A DNA stretch of 64,000 nt from Mycolicibacterium nivoides (GTDB lineage: Bacteria; Actinomycetota; Actinomycetes; Mycobacteriales; Mycobacteriaceae), in the NCBI RefSeq assembly GCF_003855255.1, contig NZ_CP034072.1, positions 5,630,296-5,694,295 of the forward strand, read 5' to 3'. The notes beneath the pieces are model-generated. The model ran no database searches. It was given only the letters and a program-made list of their open reading frames with translations, and was not told where the DNA came from. Shown here piece by piece: positions 21,771-29,878 of the stretch (position 1 is its first letter; each line of letters starts with the position of its first letter). A program made the translations under genes and the position numbers.

Positions 21771-23096
21771 TCAGTTGGCCGGCCGCAACGAATCGGCCTG
21801 CGCGGGAACCGTCGTTCCGGAAGCGGAGGTTTCGGCGACGACGTCGGCCAGGGCCAGTGCGACGCGCAGCTCGAGCGTGCGCCGCTCCAAGGACCTTCCC
21901 AACAGCTCCTCTGCCTGCCGGATCCGATAGGCGACCGTGTTGTCGTGGACGTGAAGTCGTTTGGCCGTTCGTCCGCGACTGCAGTTCTCGTCGAGATAGG
22001 CGCGCACCGTGGCGGCGAGCCGTCGCGTGGTTTCGTCCGCCGCACCCAGTGGCCCGAGCTCTCGTCGCACGAACTGCCGCGCCTGGTCCAGGTTGGCTGT
22101 TGCGATCGCCCTCAGCACGACATTGTCGTAACGGGTGACACTGCCGGCCGGGCGGTCGGCGAGTCGCGCGACACGTTGCGCCTCAACCGCTTCCACGTAA
22201 CTGGAGCGAAACCCCGCGATGCCCGGTGCCGGCTCGCCGATCGCGACGCGTACACCCGGCGCGTTGGCCGTCCGAAACCGCAACTCGTCCAATACTTTCG
22301 ATGGAATGTGACTGTGTGAGCTGATCCAAGCCGCGGTCGACAGGATTCCGAGCGGATGCACGAGAGGCTTCTGATTGCCGATCGCGGAGGCGATATCGCG
22401 GATCGCGGACTCGAGAATGGCTTGTGTGTTGCGGCCTTCTTCATGGGATTCGAGCCATGCGATCGCGGCGACGTGGACCCGGCGGACATCGTGGCGGAGT
22501 CGCCGCGTTGCCACGTCGGTGTCGATGGGTTCCCCGGCCAGGATGGTGCCGATGGTCTCGGCCTGGCTGGCGGCGGCGCTACGCAACCAACGGTCACGCT
22601 CGGCGGTGTACGCCGCCTCTACCAGGCACAGCGCGGCGTCGACATAGGCGAACATCCATGCGCCACCCAGCTCCGATGCCAGGCGCAGTTCCTCGGCGTT
22701 GCTCGCGTGCCGCTCAACGATCGCGTTGAAGTGAGTCGACGTTGCGGCATGCGCGAGACGATAGCTGCGCATGAGCGTGGTGAGCGGTATGCCGTGTTGT
22801 GCCCCATCCCGCGCATAATCGAGAGTCGGCGCCTGCAGCTGTGTCGCCTGGGCGGGATCGGCCCCAGCCGACAACACCTGACCGAAGTCGCGAATGCTCG
22901 CCTCGGTGCTCGCACGATTGACCTCGAGGGCCTGTTCGTTGACGAGTAGGTCGGCGAGCCGCGCCTGCGTGTAATCGTTCACCGCTGCTGAGATTTCACC
23001 GGCACGGTCGATCAATTCGGCAGCGGCAGGACGCAACACCGCCCGCCACACGCGCTGCTGCGCGTCATCCTTCACGCCCGCCCAGGCCGGCTCCAT
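21771..23096 (-). CDS. PucR/CdaR-type helix-turn-helix regulator
   Basis: This is a 441-residue protein. A helical N-terminal sensor region (about 1-170) is followed by a GGDEF-like degenerate middle. The C-terminal PucR HTH reads LAATVRAYLDENCSRGRTAKRLHVHDNTVAYRIRQAEELLG. The start is ATG 23096. Extending further upstream would run through the divergent acyltransferase gene. It is divergent from the wax ester/diacylglycerol acyltransferase gene and convergent with the SDR pair, so it is positioned to control the lipid genes. The effector is unknown. Confidence 0.85.
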   Translation of the reverse strand: MEPAWAGVKDDAQQRVWRAVLRPAAAELIDRAGEISAAVNDYTQARLADLLVNEQALEVNRASTEASIRDFGQVLSAGADPAQATQLQAPTLDYARDGAQHGIPLTTLMRSYRLAHAATSTHFNAIVERHASNAEELRLASELGGAWMFAYVDAALCLVEAAYTAERDRWLRSAAASQAETIGTILAGEPIDTDVATRRLRHDVRRVHVAAIAWLESHEEGRNTQAILESAIRDIASAIGNQKPLVHPLGILSTAAWISSHSHIPSKVLDELRFRTANAPGVRVAIGEPAPGIAGFRSSYVEAVEAQRVARLADRPAGSVTRYDNVVLRAIATANLDQARQFVRRELGPLGAADETTRRLAATVRAYLDENCSRGRTAKRLHVHDNTVAYRIRQAEELLGRSLERRTLELRVALALADVVAETSASGTTVPAQADSLRPAN

Positions 23097-23211
23097 GCAG
23101 TGCACGGTAGCGCCCGCCCCGACCGGCGGTGCGCAAATTGAACAACCACCCGGCACAGCGTTGGCGCACGCAGACAAGAGAATGCCGCCCCCACCGGCGG
23201 ACGATCTTCGC

Positions 23212-24711
23212 ATGCGACAACTGACCAGCCTCGACACACAGTTCCTGGCCATGGAGAACGACCGGGTCCAGGGCCACGTCAGCGTCCTCGGCATCTATGA
23301 CTCCCACACCGCATCGGGTGAACCCCTTGATGCCGCACTGGTTCGTGGGCTGATCAGCGAACGTCTGCACCTGCTGCCCACCTTCCGCTGGCGCCTCGCC
23401 CAGGTGCCGTTCGCGCTGGACTACCCGTACTGGATCGACGACGGCTCGTTCGACATCGAGTACCACGTCCGCGAGGAGGCGCTGCCCGCACCGGGCGATC
23501 AGCGTCAGCTCGCCGAGCAGGTGGCGCGAATCATCGGCCGCCAACTCGACCGGGCCCGCCCGCTCTGGGAGGTGTACGTCATCCACGGACTCGACGACGG
23601 CGGCGTGGCGGTGCTGACGAAGATGCACCATGCCGCGGTCGACGGAGTCTCCGGCGCCGAGGTCATGAGCATCCTTCTCGATGACACCACCGGGGGCGGA
23701 CGCGAGCCGGCACCCACCATCGCCGCGGAAAACTACCCGTCGGAGGTGGAGATGCTCGGCCGCGGTCTGCTCGGACTGGCGAGCCAGCCGCTGCGGGTCC
23801 TGCGCGCCGGCCCCACGGCGCTGCCGCATCTCGACGACGTCCCGACGATCCGTCATCTGCCGGGAGTCAAGGCCATCGCGCGCAGCAGCCGGCTGGTCAA
23901 ACGCGCCCTGCGACCCGGCGCCGGCGGGCCGGGCCTGCGGGGCAGCGATGTCAACGCGCCCCGGACCAGGTTCCAGGCACGGGTGTCGCCGCACCGCCGC
24001 GTCGCATTCGGCTCGATGTCGCTTGCCGAAGTCAAGGCCGTCAAGAACGCCCTCGGCTGCACCGTCAACGACGTCGTCCTGGCGATCTGCACCGCAGGGC
24101 TGCGATCCTGGCTCGACAAGCAAGGTGAGCTGCCCGATCAACCCCTCGCCAGCTTCATCCCGATGTCGGTACGGACGCCCGAGCAGCAAGGCACCTTCGG
24201 CAACCGGGTCTCGGTGATGATCACCGAGTTGCCCACCGATACGGCGGATCCCGTCGAGCGCGTGCGCCGGATCAACGAATCGATGCACGCCGCCAAGGAA
24301 CGCCAGCGTGCGCTTCCTGCCTCGCTGCTGCAGGACGCCAACCACTTCATCCCGCCCGCCCTGTTCGCTCAGGCGGCCCGGTCGCTGTCGCGGTTGGCCG
24401 GCATGCGTGGCCTCAATCAGCCGGCGAACGTGATGATCTCGAACGTCCCCGGACCGGCTACGCCGCTGTATCTCGGTGGCGCGCGCCAGCGCGCACAGTT
24501 TCCGGTTTCCGGAGTGCTCGACGGTATCGGCATCAACATCACCGTGATGAGCTACCAGGATTCACTCGAGTTCGGAATCGTCGTGGACCGCGAACTCGTC
24601 GATGACCCGTGGCCGATCCTGGCCGCACTCGGCGACGGCCTGGAGGAGCTGCGCAACGCCACCCAGACGCCGAAGCCCAAGACCCGGAGCCGTCGGAAGG
24701 CGACGTCGTGA
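23212..24711 (+). CDS. Wax ester synthase / diacylglycerol acyltransferase (WS/DGAT)
   Basis: This is a 499-residue bifunctional acyltransferase that makes wax esters or triacylglycerol from acyl-CoA. The catalytic HHxxxDG motif is KMHHAAVDGVSG with H139, H140, D144 and G145. N-terminal LTSLDTQFLAMEN, central VNDVVLAICTAGLR and C-terminal NVMISNVPGPATPLYLGGA are typical of the family. ATG 23212 begins exactly at the conserved start; in-frame starts at 23095 and 23182 would add low-complexity residues. The stop overlaps the acyl-CoA ligase start by 4 bp, coupling substrate activation to transfer. Confidence 0.92.
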   Translation: MRQLTSLDTQFLAMENDRVQGHVSVLGIYDSHTASGEPLDAALVRGLISERLHLLPTFRWRLAQVPFALDYPYWIDDGSFDIEYHVREEALPAPGDQRQLAEQVARIIGRQLDRARPLWEVYVIHGLDDGGVAVLTKMHHAAVDGVSGAEVMSILLDDTTGGGREPAPTIAAENYPSEVEMLGRGLLGLASQPLRVLRAGPTALPHLDDVPTIRHLPGVKAIARSSRLVKRALRPGAGGPGLRGSDVNAPRTRFQARVSPHRRVAFGSMSLAEVKAVKNALGCTVNDVVLAICTAGLRSWLDKQGELPDQPLASFIPMSVRTPEQQGTFGNRVSVMITELPTDTADPVERVRRINESMHAAKERQRALPASLLQDANHFIPPALFAQAARSLSRLAGMRGLNQPANVMISNVPGPATPLYLGGARQRAQFPVSGVLDGIGINITVMSYQDSLEFGIVVDRELVDDPWPILAALGDGLEELRNATQTPKPKTRSRRKATS

Positions 24712-26324
24712 TCGGAAACATGTTGGGCAGCAACAGCATGGATGACTATCCGCTCACACTGACGAGCATCGTGGACCGCGCTGAGCGCTTTTACGCCGAC
24801 GTGGATGTCGTATCGCGCCGCCCTTCCGGGGCGGTATCGCGCACCACTTTCGGCAACTGCGCGGTTCGTGCACGTCGTGTTGCGGGTGCACTGAGTGCCT
24901 TGGGCGTTCGTGAAGGCGATCCGGTGGCCACGCTGTTGTGGAACCAGAGTGAACACCTTGAGCTGTATTTCGCGGTGCCCGCCATGGGTGCGGTCATCCA
25001 CACCCTCAACCCCCGGCTGTTCCCCGACGAACTCGCGTTCATCGCCGAGGACGCCGGAGACCAGGTGATCGTCGTCGACGAGTCCCTGCTGGAGGTGTTC
25101 GAAACCTTCCGCGCTGGACACGATTTCCGCCACGTCATCGTCGTCACCCACGACACGGTCGCCCCGGCCGGAACCCTCGATTACGAAGCCCTGCTCGCCG
25201 ACGCCGAACCGGCCGAGTGGCCCATCCTCGACGAACATCGCGCGGCGGCCATGTGCTACACCTCCGGCACCACCGGTCGGCCCAAAGGGGTGGTGTACTC
25301 GCATCGAGCGCTGGTGCTGCACTCGCTCGTCGCGGCGCTGCCCGACCAACTGTCCGTATCAGCCAGGGACACAGTCCTTCCCGTCGTTCCGATGTTCCAC
25401 GCCAACGCGTGGGGCCTGCCGTACGCCGCGGCGTTGGCGGGGGCACGCCTGGTCCTGCCCGGCCCCCGGCTCGATCCGGAGAGCATCCTCGACCTGTGTG
25501 CCGTCGAGCGGGTCACCATGACCGCGGGTGTGCCGACGGTGTGGATGGGCATGCTCGCCGCCATCGACGCCGAACCGAGCCGGTGGGAATTGTCGGAGCT
25601 CAACCGCCTGATCGTGGGAGGCGCCGCCGTGCCCCGGTCGATGTTCGAGGGCTTCGACCACCACGGACTCACCGTCGTGCAGGCCTGGGGAATGACGGAG
25701 ACCGCTCCCCTGGGCGCGGTCTGCCGCCCGCCGGCGCGCCTCGATGAGGGCGAACGGGACGAGCAGTACGACTACCGCATGCGGCAGGGTGTCGCCACCC
25801 CGTTCTTCGACATCCGCGCCCGCGACGAACACGGCGAAACCATCGCCTGGGACGACGCCGCCATGGGTGAGCTCGAAGTGCGCGGCCCCTGGGTCGCGGG
25901 CAGCTACCACGGCGGCCGGGGCGCGGACAGTTTCACCCCGGACGGCTGGTTCAAGACCGGCGACGTGGTACGCATCGACCCACACGGCTGCGTCCGGATC
26001 TGCGACCGCTCAAAAGATTTGGTGAAATCCGGCGGCGAGTGGATCTCCTCGGTAGACCTGGAGAACCAGCTGATGTCGCACCCGGCGGTCGCGCAGGCCG
26101 CCGTGATCGCCGTGCCCGACGAACGCTGGGGCGAGCGGCCTCTGGCCGTGGTGGTGCTTCAGGACGGGGGCCACGCGTCGGCCGAAGCCCTACGCGAGCA
26201 CCTCGCCCGGGACTTCGCCAAGTGGCAGCTGCCCGACCGCTTCGAGTTCGTCGAAGCGATTCCCTGCACTGCCACCGGCAAATTCAAGAAATCCGAACTC
26301 CGCAACCTGTTCTTGACAGCCTGA
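24708..26324 (+). CDS. Fatty-acid--CoA ligase (FadD-type, ANL superfamily)
   Basis: This is a 538-residue acyl-activating enzyme. The AMP-binding motif is CYTSGTTGRPKGVVYSH, followed by the VQAWGMTETAPLG and GWFKTGDVVRIDPHG motifs. CDRSKDLVKSGGEWIS then leads to the C-terminal lysine segment TATGKFKKSELR. GTG 24708 is preferred because GGAAGG lies about 8 bp upstream and it overlaps the WS/DGAT stop; ATG 24720 would shorten it by four residues. It likely supplies acyl-CoA to the adjacent acyltransferase. The medium- versus long-chain preference cannot be read from sequence. Confidence 0.92.
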   Translation: MIGNMLGSNSMDDYPLTLTSIVDRAERFYADVDVVSRRPSGAVSRTTFGNCAVRARRVAGALSALGVREGDPVATLLWNQSEHLELYFAVPAMGAVIHTLNPRLFPDELAFIAEDAGDQVIVVDESLLEVFETFRAGHDFRHVIVVTHDTVAPAGTLDYEALLADAEPAEWPILDEHRAAAMCYTSGTTGRPKGVVYSHRALVLHSLVAALPDQLSVSARDTVLPVVPMFHANAWGLPYAAALAGARLVLPGPRLDPESILDLCAVERVTMTAGVPTVWMGMLAAIDAEPSRWELSELNRLIVGGAAVPRSMFEGFDHHGLTVVQAWGMTETAPLGAVCRPPARLDEGERDEQYDYRMRQGVATPFFDIRARDEHGETIAWDDAAMGELEVRGPWVAGSYHGGRGADSFTPDGWFKTGDVVRIDPHGCVRICDRSKDLVKSGGEWISSVDLENQLMSHPAVAQAAVIAVPDERWGERPLAVVVLQDGGHASAEALREHLARDFAKWQLPDRFEFVEAIPCTATGKFKKSELRNLFLTA

Positions 26325-26338
26325 AAGGAAACAAACAG

Positions 26339-26935
26339 ATGAGCCGCTACGACATCACCCAGACCAACCGAGCCGTGGAGCGACTGATCGAGTCGACGGA
26401 CAACCCACGTCACCTCTACATGCTGCACTCCTACAACCGGCACCGCTACCTGGAGATGGCCGGACGCTATGAGGAGATCTTCGCCCCGGACATGACCGTC
26501 GAAAAGCCGGTCTACCACTTCAACATGCTCGGCAAGAGCGTCACCGTGGAAGGCACCGAGGCGGTCATGGGGCTGTACCACGCGTGGAAGGACACCGCCC
26601 AGTGCATCTTCTACGCCGACGACGAGAAGCTGGCCATCAGCGACGACATGATCGTGTCGACGTCATACATCTACCAGCAGACACCCGGGGTCCTCCTCGC
26701 CGCCGAAGGAGTGCCGGCCGACCCCGAGGCCACCTATCTGGTCAAGACCGCCGAGCACATGATCTGGCCCTACGAGAACGGCCGGCTGGTCGGTGAAGAT
26801 GTCTGGGAGTACGACGAGACGGCACGGGAATTCATTCAGCTCGATCCGGCCGATGTCCTCACCGTCGAACAGTCGGCGAAGCTGCTCGATCCGCTGATCA
26901 AACCGCTGCCGGAGCGCAATCCGTTCCTCGTGTGA
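26339..26935 (+). CDS. Conserved protein, probable SnoaL/NTF2-like fold
   Basis: This is a 198-residue soluble protein without signal or membrane segment. Features such as a helical N-terminus, YEEIFAPDMTVEKPVYHFNMLG, VEGTEAVMGLYHAWKD and a strand-rich C-terminal half resemble SnoaL/NTF2-like polyketide-cyclase-type folds. It follows the acyl-CoA ligase by 14 bp with an AAAGGAA ribosome binding site, so it belongs to the same operon. Function not recognised; a hydratase, cyclase or binding role on an acyl intermediate is possible. Confidence 0.6.
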   Translation: MSRYDITQTNRAVERLIESTDNPRHLYMLHSYNRHRYLEMAGRYEEIFAPDMTVEKPVYHFNMLGKSVTVEGTEAVMGLYHAWKDTAQCIFYADDEKLAISDDMIVSTSYIYQQTPGVLLAAEGVPADPEATYLVKTAEHMIWPYENGRLVGEDVWEYDETAREFIQLDPADVLTVEQSAKLLDPLIKPLPERNPFLV

Positions 26936-26952
26936 CCTGGCGGTCCGTGATG

Positions 26953-26977
26953 TGTCCGCGACGGCCGTCGCGGGACA
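26953..26977. terminator. Hairpin between convergent genes
   Basis: TGTCCGCGACGG is followed by CCGTCGCGGGACA, pairing with one bulge and a minimal loop. It lies in the 53-bp gap between the SnoaL-like gene (+) and the membrane-protein gene (-), so it may terminate both. Confidence 0.45.
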
Positions 26978-26988
26978 GGCTCGCGCAA

Positions 26989-27768
26989 CTAGGTGGCCCG
27001 GGCCCGCAGCTCACGCCGTCGCAACAGTGCCGTGCCGAACGCGCCGAGCACCACCAGGTCAGCAGCCACCCCGCTGCTGACCGTGGCCAGCACCCAGCCC
27101 GCGACACCGGTGGCCAGCACGAACGGAGGCAGCCATTCGAACACCCGCGACCATGACGGCACCGGATGCAGCGCATGGGCCGCCTCTTTGGCCCTGGCGT
27201 ATTCGGGATAGAACTCGGTGACGGCCACCGCGAAGAAAAGTGCACCCAGCTGCAGAATCCAACCGGTCCAGAAATTGTCGGTACGGCCATAGAGCACGTC
27301 CCCGAGGAAGCCGACCGAGGCAGAGAAGCCGAAGGCCGCCGCCCAGACCGCGGTCACCACCATGTTGGTGCGCTTGAAGAGCGGCGTGTCCCAATGGTCC
27401 GGCGGCGTGACGTCGCGGGCGTAGGCCGTCGTATACGGTCGGCCGGTCAGCAGGCTGACCAGCGCGAAGATAGCCAATGTGGCATTGGTGATCTCCCCTG
27501 ACCACATCTCCAGCCAGGTTTTCTGCCCTCTGGAGGCCACCAGACCGACGGCGGCCAGCGCGACGAAGAAGGTCACTCCGAGCGCCTCCAGCACGTGCAC
27601 CGGAATGTTTCGACGACGGTCCAGCACCAGCACCAGCAGTGAGAAGCCGAGCGCGCCCGACACCGCGATCTCGTAGCGGCCCGGACCGGCAAGAATGGCC
27701 ATCAACGCCCACGGCAGGATTCCGGACAACGGGGAGTCCAGAAACGCATCGAGGGCTTTGCCGAGCAC
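26989..27768 (-). CDS. Multipass membrane protein of unknown function
   Basis: This is a 259-residue protein with about seven hydrophobic segments, for example ILPWALMAILAG, GALGFSLLVLVL, LGVTFFVALAAVGLV, ATLAIFALVSLL, MVVTAVWAAAFGFSASVGFL and ILQLGALFFAVAVTEFY. It ends in a basic tail (RRRELRARAT). No catalytic motif is recognised. It is divergent from the MBL-fold gene at 27840 (71-bp gap). Confidence 0.7.
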   Translation of the reverse strand: MLGKALDAFLDSPLSGILPWALMAILAGPGRYEIAVSGALGFSLLVLVLDRRRNIPVHVLEALGVTFFVALAAVGLVASRGQKTWLEMWSGEITNATLAIFALVSLLTGRPYTTAYARDVTPPDHWDTPLFKRTNMVVTAVWAAAFGFSASVGFLGDVLYGRTDNFWTGWILQLGALFFAVAVTEFYPEYARAKEAAHALHPVPSWSRVFEWLPPFVLATGVAGWVLATVSSGVAADLVVLGAFGTALLRRRELRARAT

Positions 27769-27839
27769 GCGACGACTGTAGGAAATGCAGCTGGGAAGTT
27801 CCCAAGACGGCGGGATCCCCTTGGGCGGACCATGGAGGC

Positions 27840-28571
27840 ATGGCCTCCGACCTGGAAACCCGCGTCGACGAGATCGCCCCGGACATCTACCGCCTGTCCA
27901 CCTGGATACCGGGGATCACCGAGCACGGTTTTACGTTTAACCAGTTTCTCCTGACCGGCGACGAGCCCTTCCTGTTCCACACCGGTCAGCGGTTTCTGTT
28001 TCCGCAGGTCTCGGCGGCCATCGAGCGCGTGCTGCCGCTGACCCGGCTGCGCTGGATCTCGTTCGGACACCTGGAAGCCGACGAGTGTGGCGCGGTCAAC
28101 CAGTTCCTGGCGGCTGCACCCCACGCCGAGGTGATCCACGGCCGGCTGGCCGTCATGTTGTCGCTGACCGACATGTGTGACCGGGCGCCGGTCACCGCGC
28201 CGACGGAGGCCGCGCACGACATCGGTGGGCATCGCCTTCGGTTCGTCGCCACGCCACATGTGCCGCACAACTGGGAAGCCGGGCTGTGGTTCGACGAGGC
28301 AACCTCGACGCTGCTCGCCGGCGACCTGTTCACCCACATCGGGCGATGTTCGCCCCTCACCGAGTCTGATTGTGTGGCACCGGCATTGGAGGCCGAGGCG
28401 CTATTCCATGCCACCGGCCTGACAACGAATCTGACGCCCACGTTGACCCGGCTGGCCGAGCTGAACCCCACCACTCTGGCGATCATGCACGGCGCTTCGT
28501 TCCACGGCGACGGGGCCGGGCAGCTGCGCGCGCTGGCCGACGGTTACGCGGGGCTTTTCGGCGCGTCATAA
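27840..28571 (+). CDS. MBL-fold protein of the flavodiiron/oxygen-binding type
   Basis: This is a 243-residue metallo-beta-lactamase fold. The metal-ligand motif reads FGHLEADECGA, the H-x-E-x-D-E signature of the flavodiiron (FprA/ODP) subgroup rather than HxHxDH. A later PHVPHNWEAGLW provides His ligands, FAGDLF-type 'LLAGDLFTHIG' the bridging Asp, and IMHGASFHGDG a final His. The flavodoxin domain of true flavodiiron proteins is missing, so it could bind oxygen or NO or act as a hydrolase. ATG 27840 is the start that avoids a long unrelated N-terminal extension. Confidence 0.75.
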   Translation: MASDLETRVDEIAPDIYRLSTWIPGITEHGFTFNQFLLTGDEPFLFHTGQRFLFPQVSAAIERVLPLTRLRWISFGHLEADECGAVNQFLAAAPHAEVIHGRLAVMLSLTDMCDRAPVTAPTEAAHDIGGHRLRFVATPHVPHNWEAGLWFDEATSTLLAGDLFTHIGRCSPLTESDCVAPALEAEALFHATGLTTNLTPTLTRLAELNPTTLAIMHGASFHGDGAGQLRALADGYAGLFGAS

Positions 28572-28608
28572 CCCGCACCGATCGCGCGCGATGCGTAGCC
28601 TTGGCGCG

Positions 28609-29157
28609 GTGAAGGCGTGGCAACCGCTGAGCGCCCTGCTGGCTGTGGGTGTGCTGTTGGCGGGCTGCCAATCGAGCATCGAGGGCACGCCTAGCACCAG
28701 CCCGCAGTCACCGACCGAGCCGAGTTTTCCGACCGCACGGCCCACCCGGTCCAGCCCAGTGCCCTCGCCGAGCGCTACCTCCGCGGCTCCACCCAGCACG
28801 TCGCACGCGCCATCCGGAGCCACCCCGCTGCAACCGCAGAACGGCTACGTGTTCATCGAGACCAAATCCGGCAAGACCCGCTGCCAGCTGTCCAAGCAGG
28901 ACGTCGGGTGTGAATCGGACTTCACCGATTCACCGGTGATCGACGGCGAGCATGCCAACGGGATCAGGCTCACCCCGGACGGCGAGATCAAGTGGATCGT
29001 GGGCAATCTCGGCGACATACCGGTGGTCACCCTCGACTACCGCACGTACAGCGCGGTGGGCTGGACGATCGATGCGAGCGAGGACGGCACGCGGATCAGC
29101 AACGACGCCAGCGGGCACGGCATGGTCATCGCTGTCGAAGGGGTGAAAACCTTCTAG
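28609..29157 (+). CDS. Secreted lipoprotein of unknown function
   Basis: This is a 182-residue precursor with the lipobox LLAGC after a hydrophobic signal segment, then a Pro/Ser/Thr-rich linker (about 45 residues) and a folded domain with two Cys (TRCQLSKQDVGCESD) that may form a disulfide. It is presumably anchored outside the membrane. GTG 28609 lies 7 bp after a TAGCCT -10 box, indicating a leaderless start; ATG 28591 in the same frame would add six residues but sits over the promoter. No enzyme motif is seen. Confidence 0.75.
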   Translation: MKAWQPLSALLAVGVLLAGCQSSIEGTPSTSPQSPTEPSFPTARPTRSSPVPSPSATSAAPPSTSHAPSGATPLQPQNGYVFIETKSGKTRCQLSKQDVGCESDFTDSPVIDGEHANGIRLTPDGEIKWIVGNLGDIPVVTLDYRTYSAVGWTIDASEDGTRISNDASGHGMVIAVEGVKTF

Positions 29158-29167
29158 AGTCGCTTTT

Positions 29168-29791
29168 ATGAGTGTCGCTCGGCGCGAACGTGCCGCACTG
29201 GTCGAGTCCATGCGTGCCGCAGGCCCCGACGCGCCCACCCTCTGCGAGGGCTGGACCACCCGTGACCTGGCCGCCCACCTAGTGGTGCGCGAGCGTCGCC
29301 TCGACGCCGCCCCCGGCATCCTGGTGCCCCAACTCGCCGGCTACACCGAGCGCGTGCAGCAGAAGGTGGCCGAAAGCACCGAATGGGGCGACCTGGTCGA
29401 CCAGGTCGCTGCCGGCCCGCCGCTGTACTCCCCGTTCAAACTGCTGGACCCGCTGGTCAACGTCGCCGAGATGTACATCCACAACGAAGATGTGCGCCGG
29501 GCTCAACCGAATTGGGAGCCAAGGGATCTCGATGACGCCACGGTGTCCGCGCTGTCCCGCGGGATCGGCGCGATGGCCCGGATGACGATGGGTAAATCCC
29601 CGGCCCGGGTGGCCTTGACCACCCCGGCGGGCAAGACGCTGGCCACCGTCGGCGCCGGTCCGGAGGTGACGGTGACGGGAGAGCCGGGCGAGCTGTTGTT
29701 GTTCGCCGCAGGCCGAGAGCCGGCCCGGGTGACCTTCTCCGGTGACGACACTGCCGTCGCCGCGCTGCGCACCGCCCGTCGCGGGCTGTAA
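29168..29791 (+). CDS. Mycothiol-type DinB-like / maleylpyruvate isomerase N-terminal family protein
   Basis: This is a 207-residue protein. The first part (ERAALVESMRAAGPDAPTLCEGWTTRDLAAHLVVRERR) has the CEGWTxxDLxAHL signature of the actinobacterial DinB-like superfamily. A metal-site His segment (MYIHNEDVRRAQP) follows, and a small C-terminal domain closes the protein. Members include mycothiol-dependent isomerases, but this subfamily is uncharacterised. TAGAGT 7 bp before the ATG indicates a leaderless transcript. Confidence 0.75.
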   Translation: MSVARRERAALVESMRAAGPDAPTLCEGWTTRDLAAHLVVRERRLDAAPGILVPQLAGYTERVQQKVAESTEWGDLVDQVAAGPPLYSPFKLLDPLVNVAEMYIHNEDVRRAQPNWEPRDLDDATVSALSRGIGAMARMTMGKSPARVALTTPAGKTLATVGAGPEVTVTGEPGELLLFAAGREPARVTFSGDDTAVAALRTARRGL

Positions 29792-29865
29792 AACACCAGG
29801 TAGTGCCCAGCTTTACTCATTCTTGATCGTGCGTTGAATCGCCGCCCCGACGATGGGCGCGTGGG

Positions 29866-29871
29866 TACGCT
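29866..29871 (+). promoter_or_regulatory. -10 box for a leaderless start of the giant regulator gene
   Basis: TACGCT is followed by 7 nt and then GTG at 29879, the mycobacterial TAnnnT geometry for a transcript starting at the initiation codon. It decides the start of the next gene over the in-frame TTG 29834 and GTG 29861. Confidence 0.5.
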
Positions 29872-29878
29872 TTCATCG

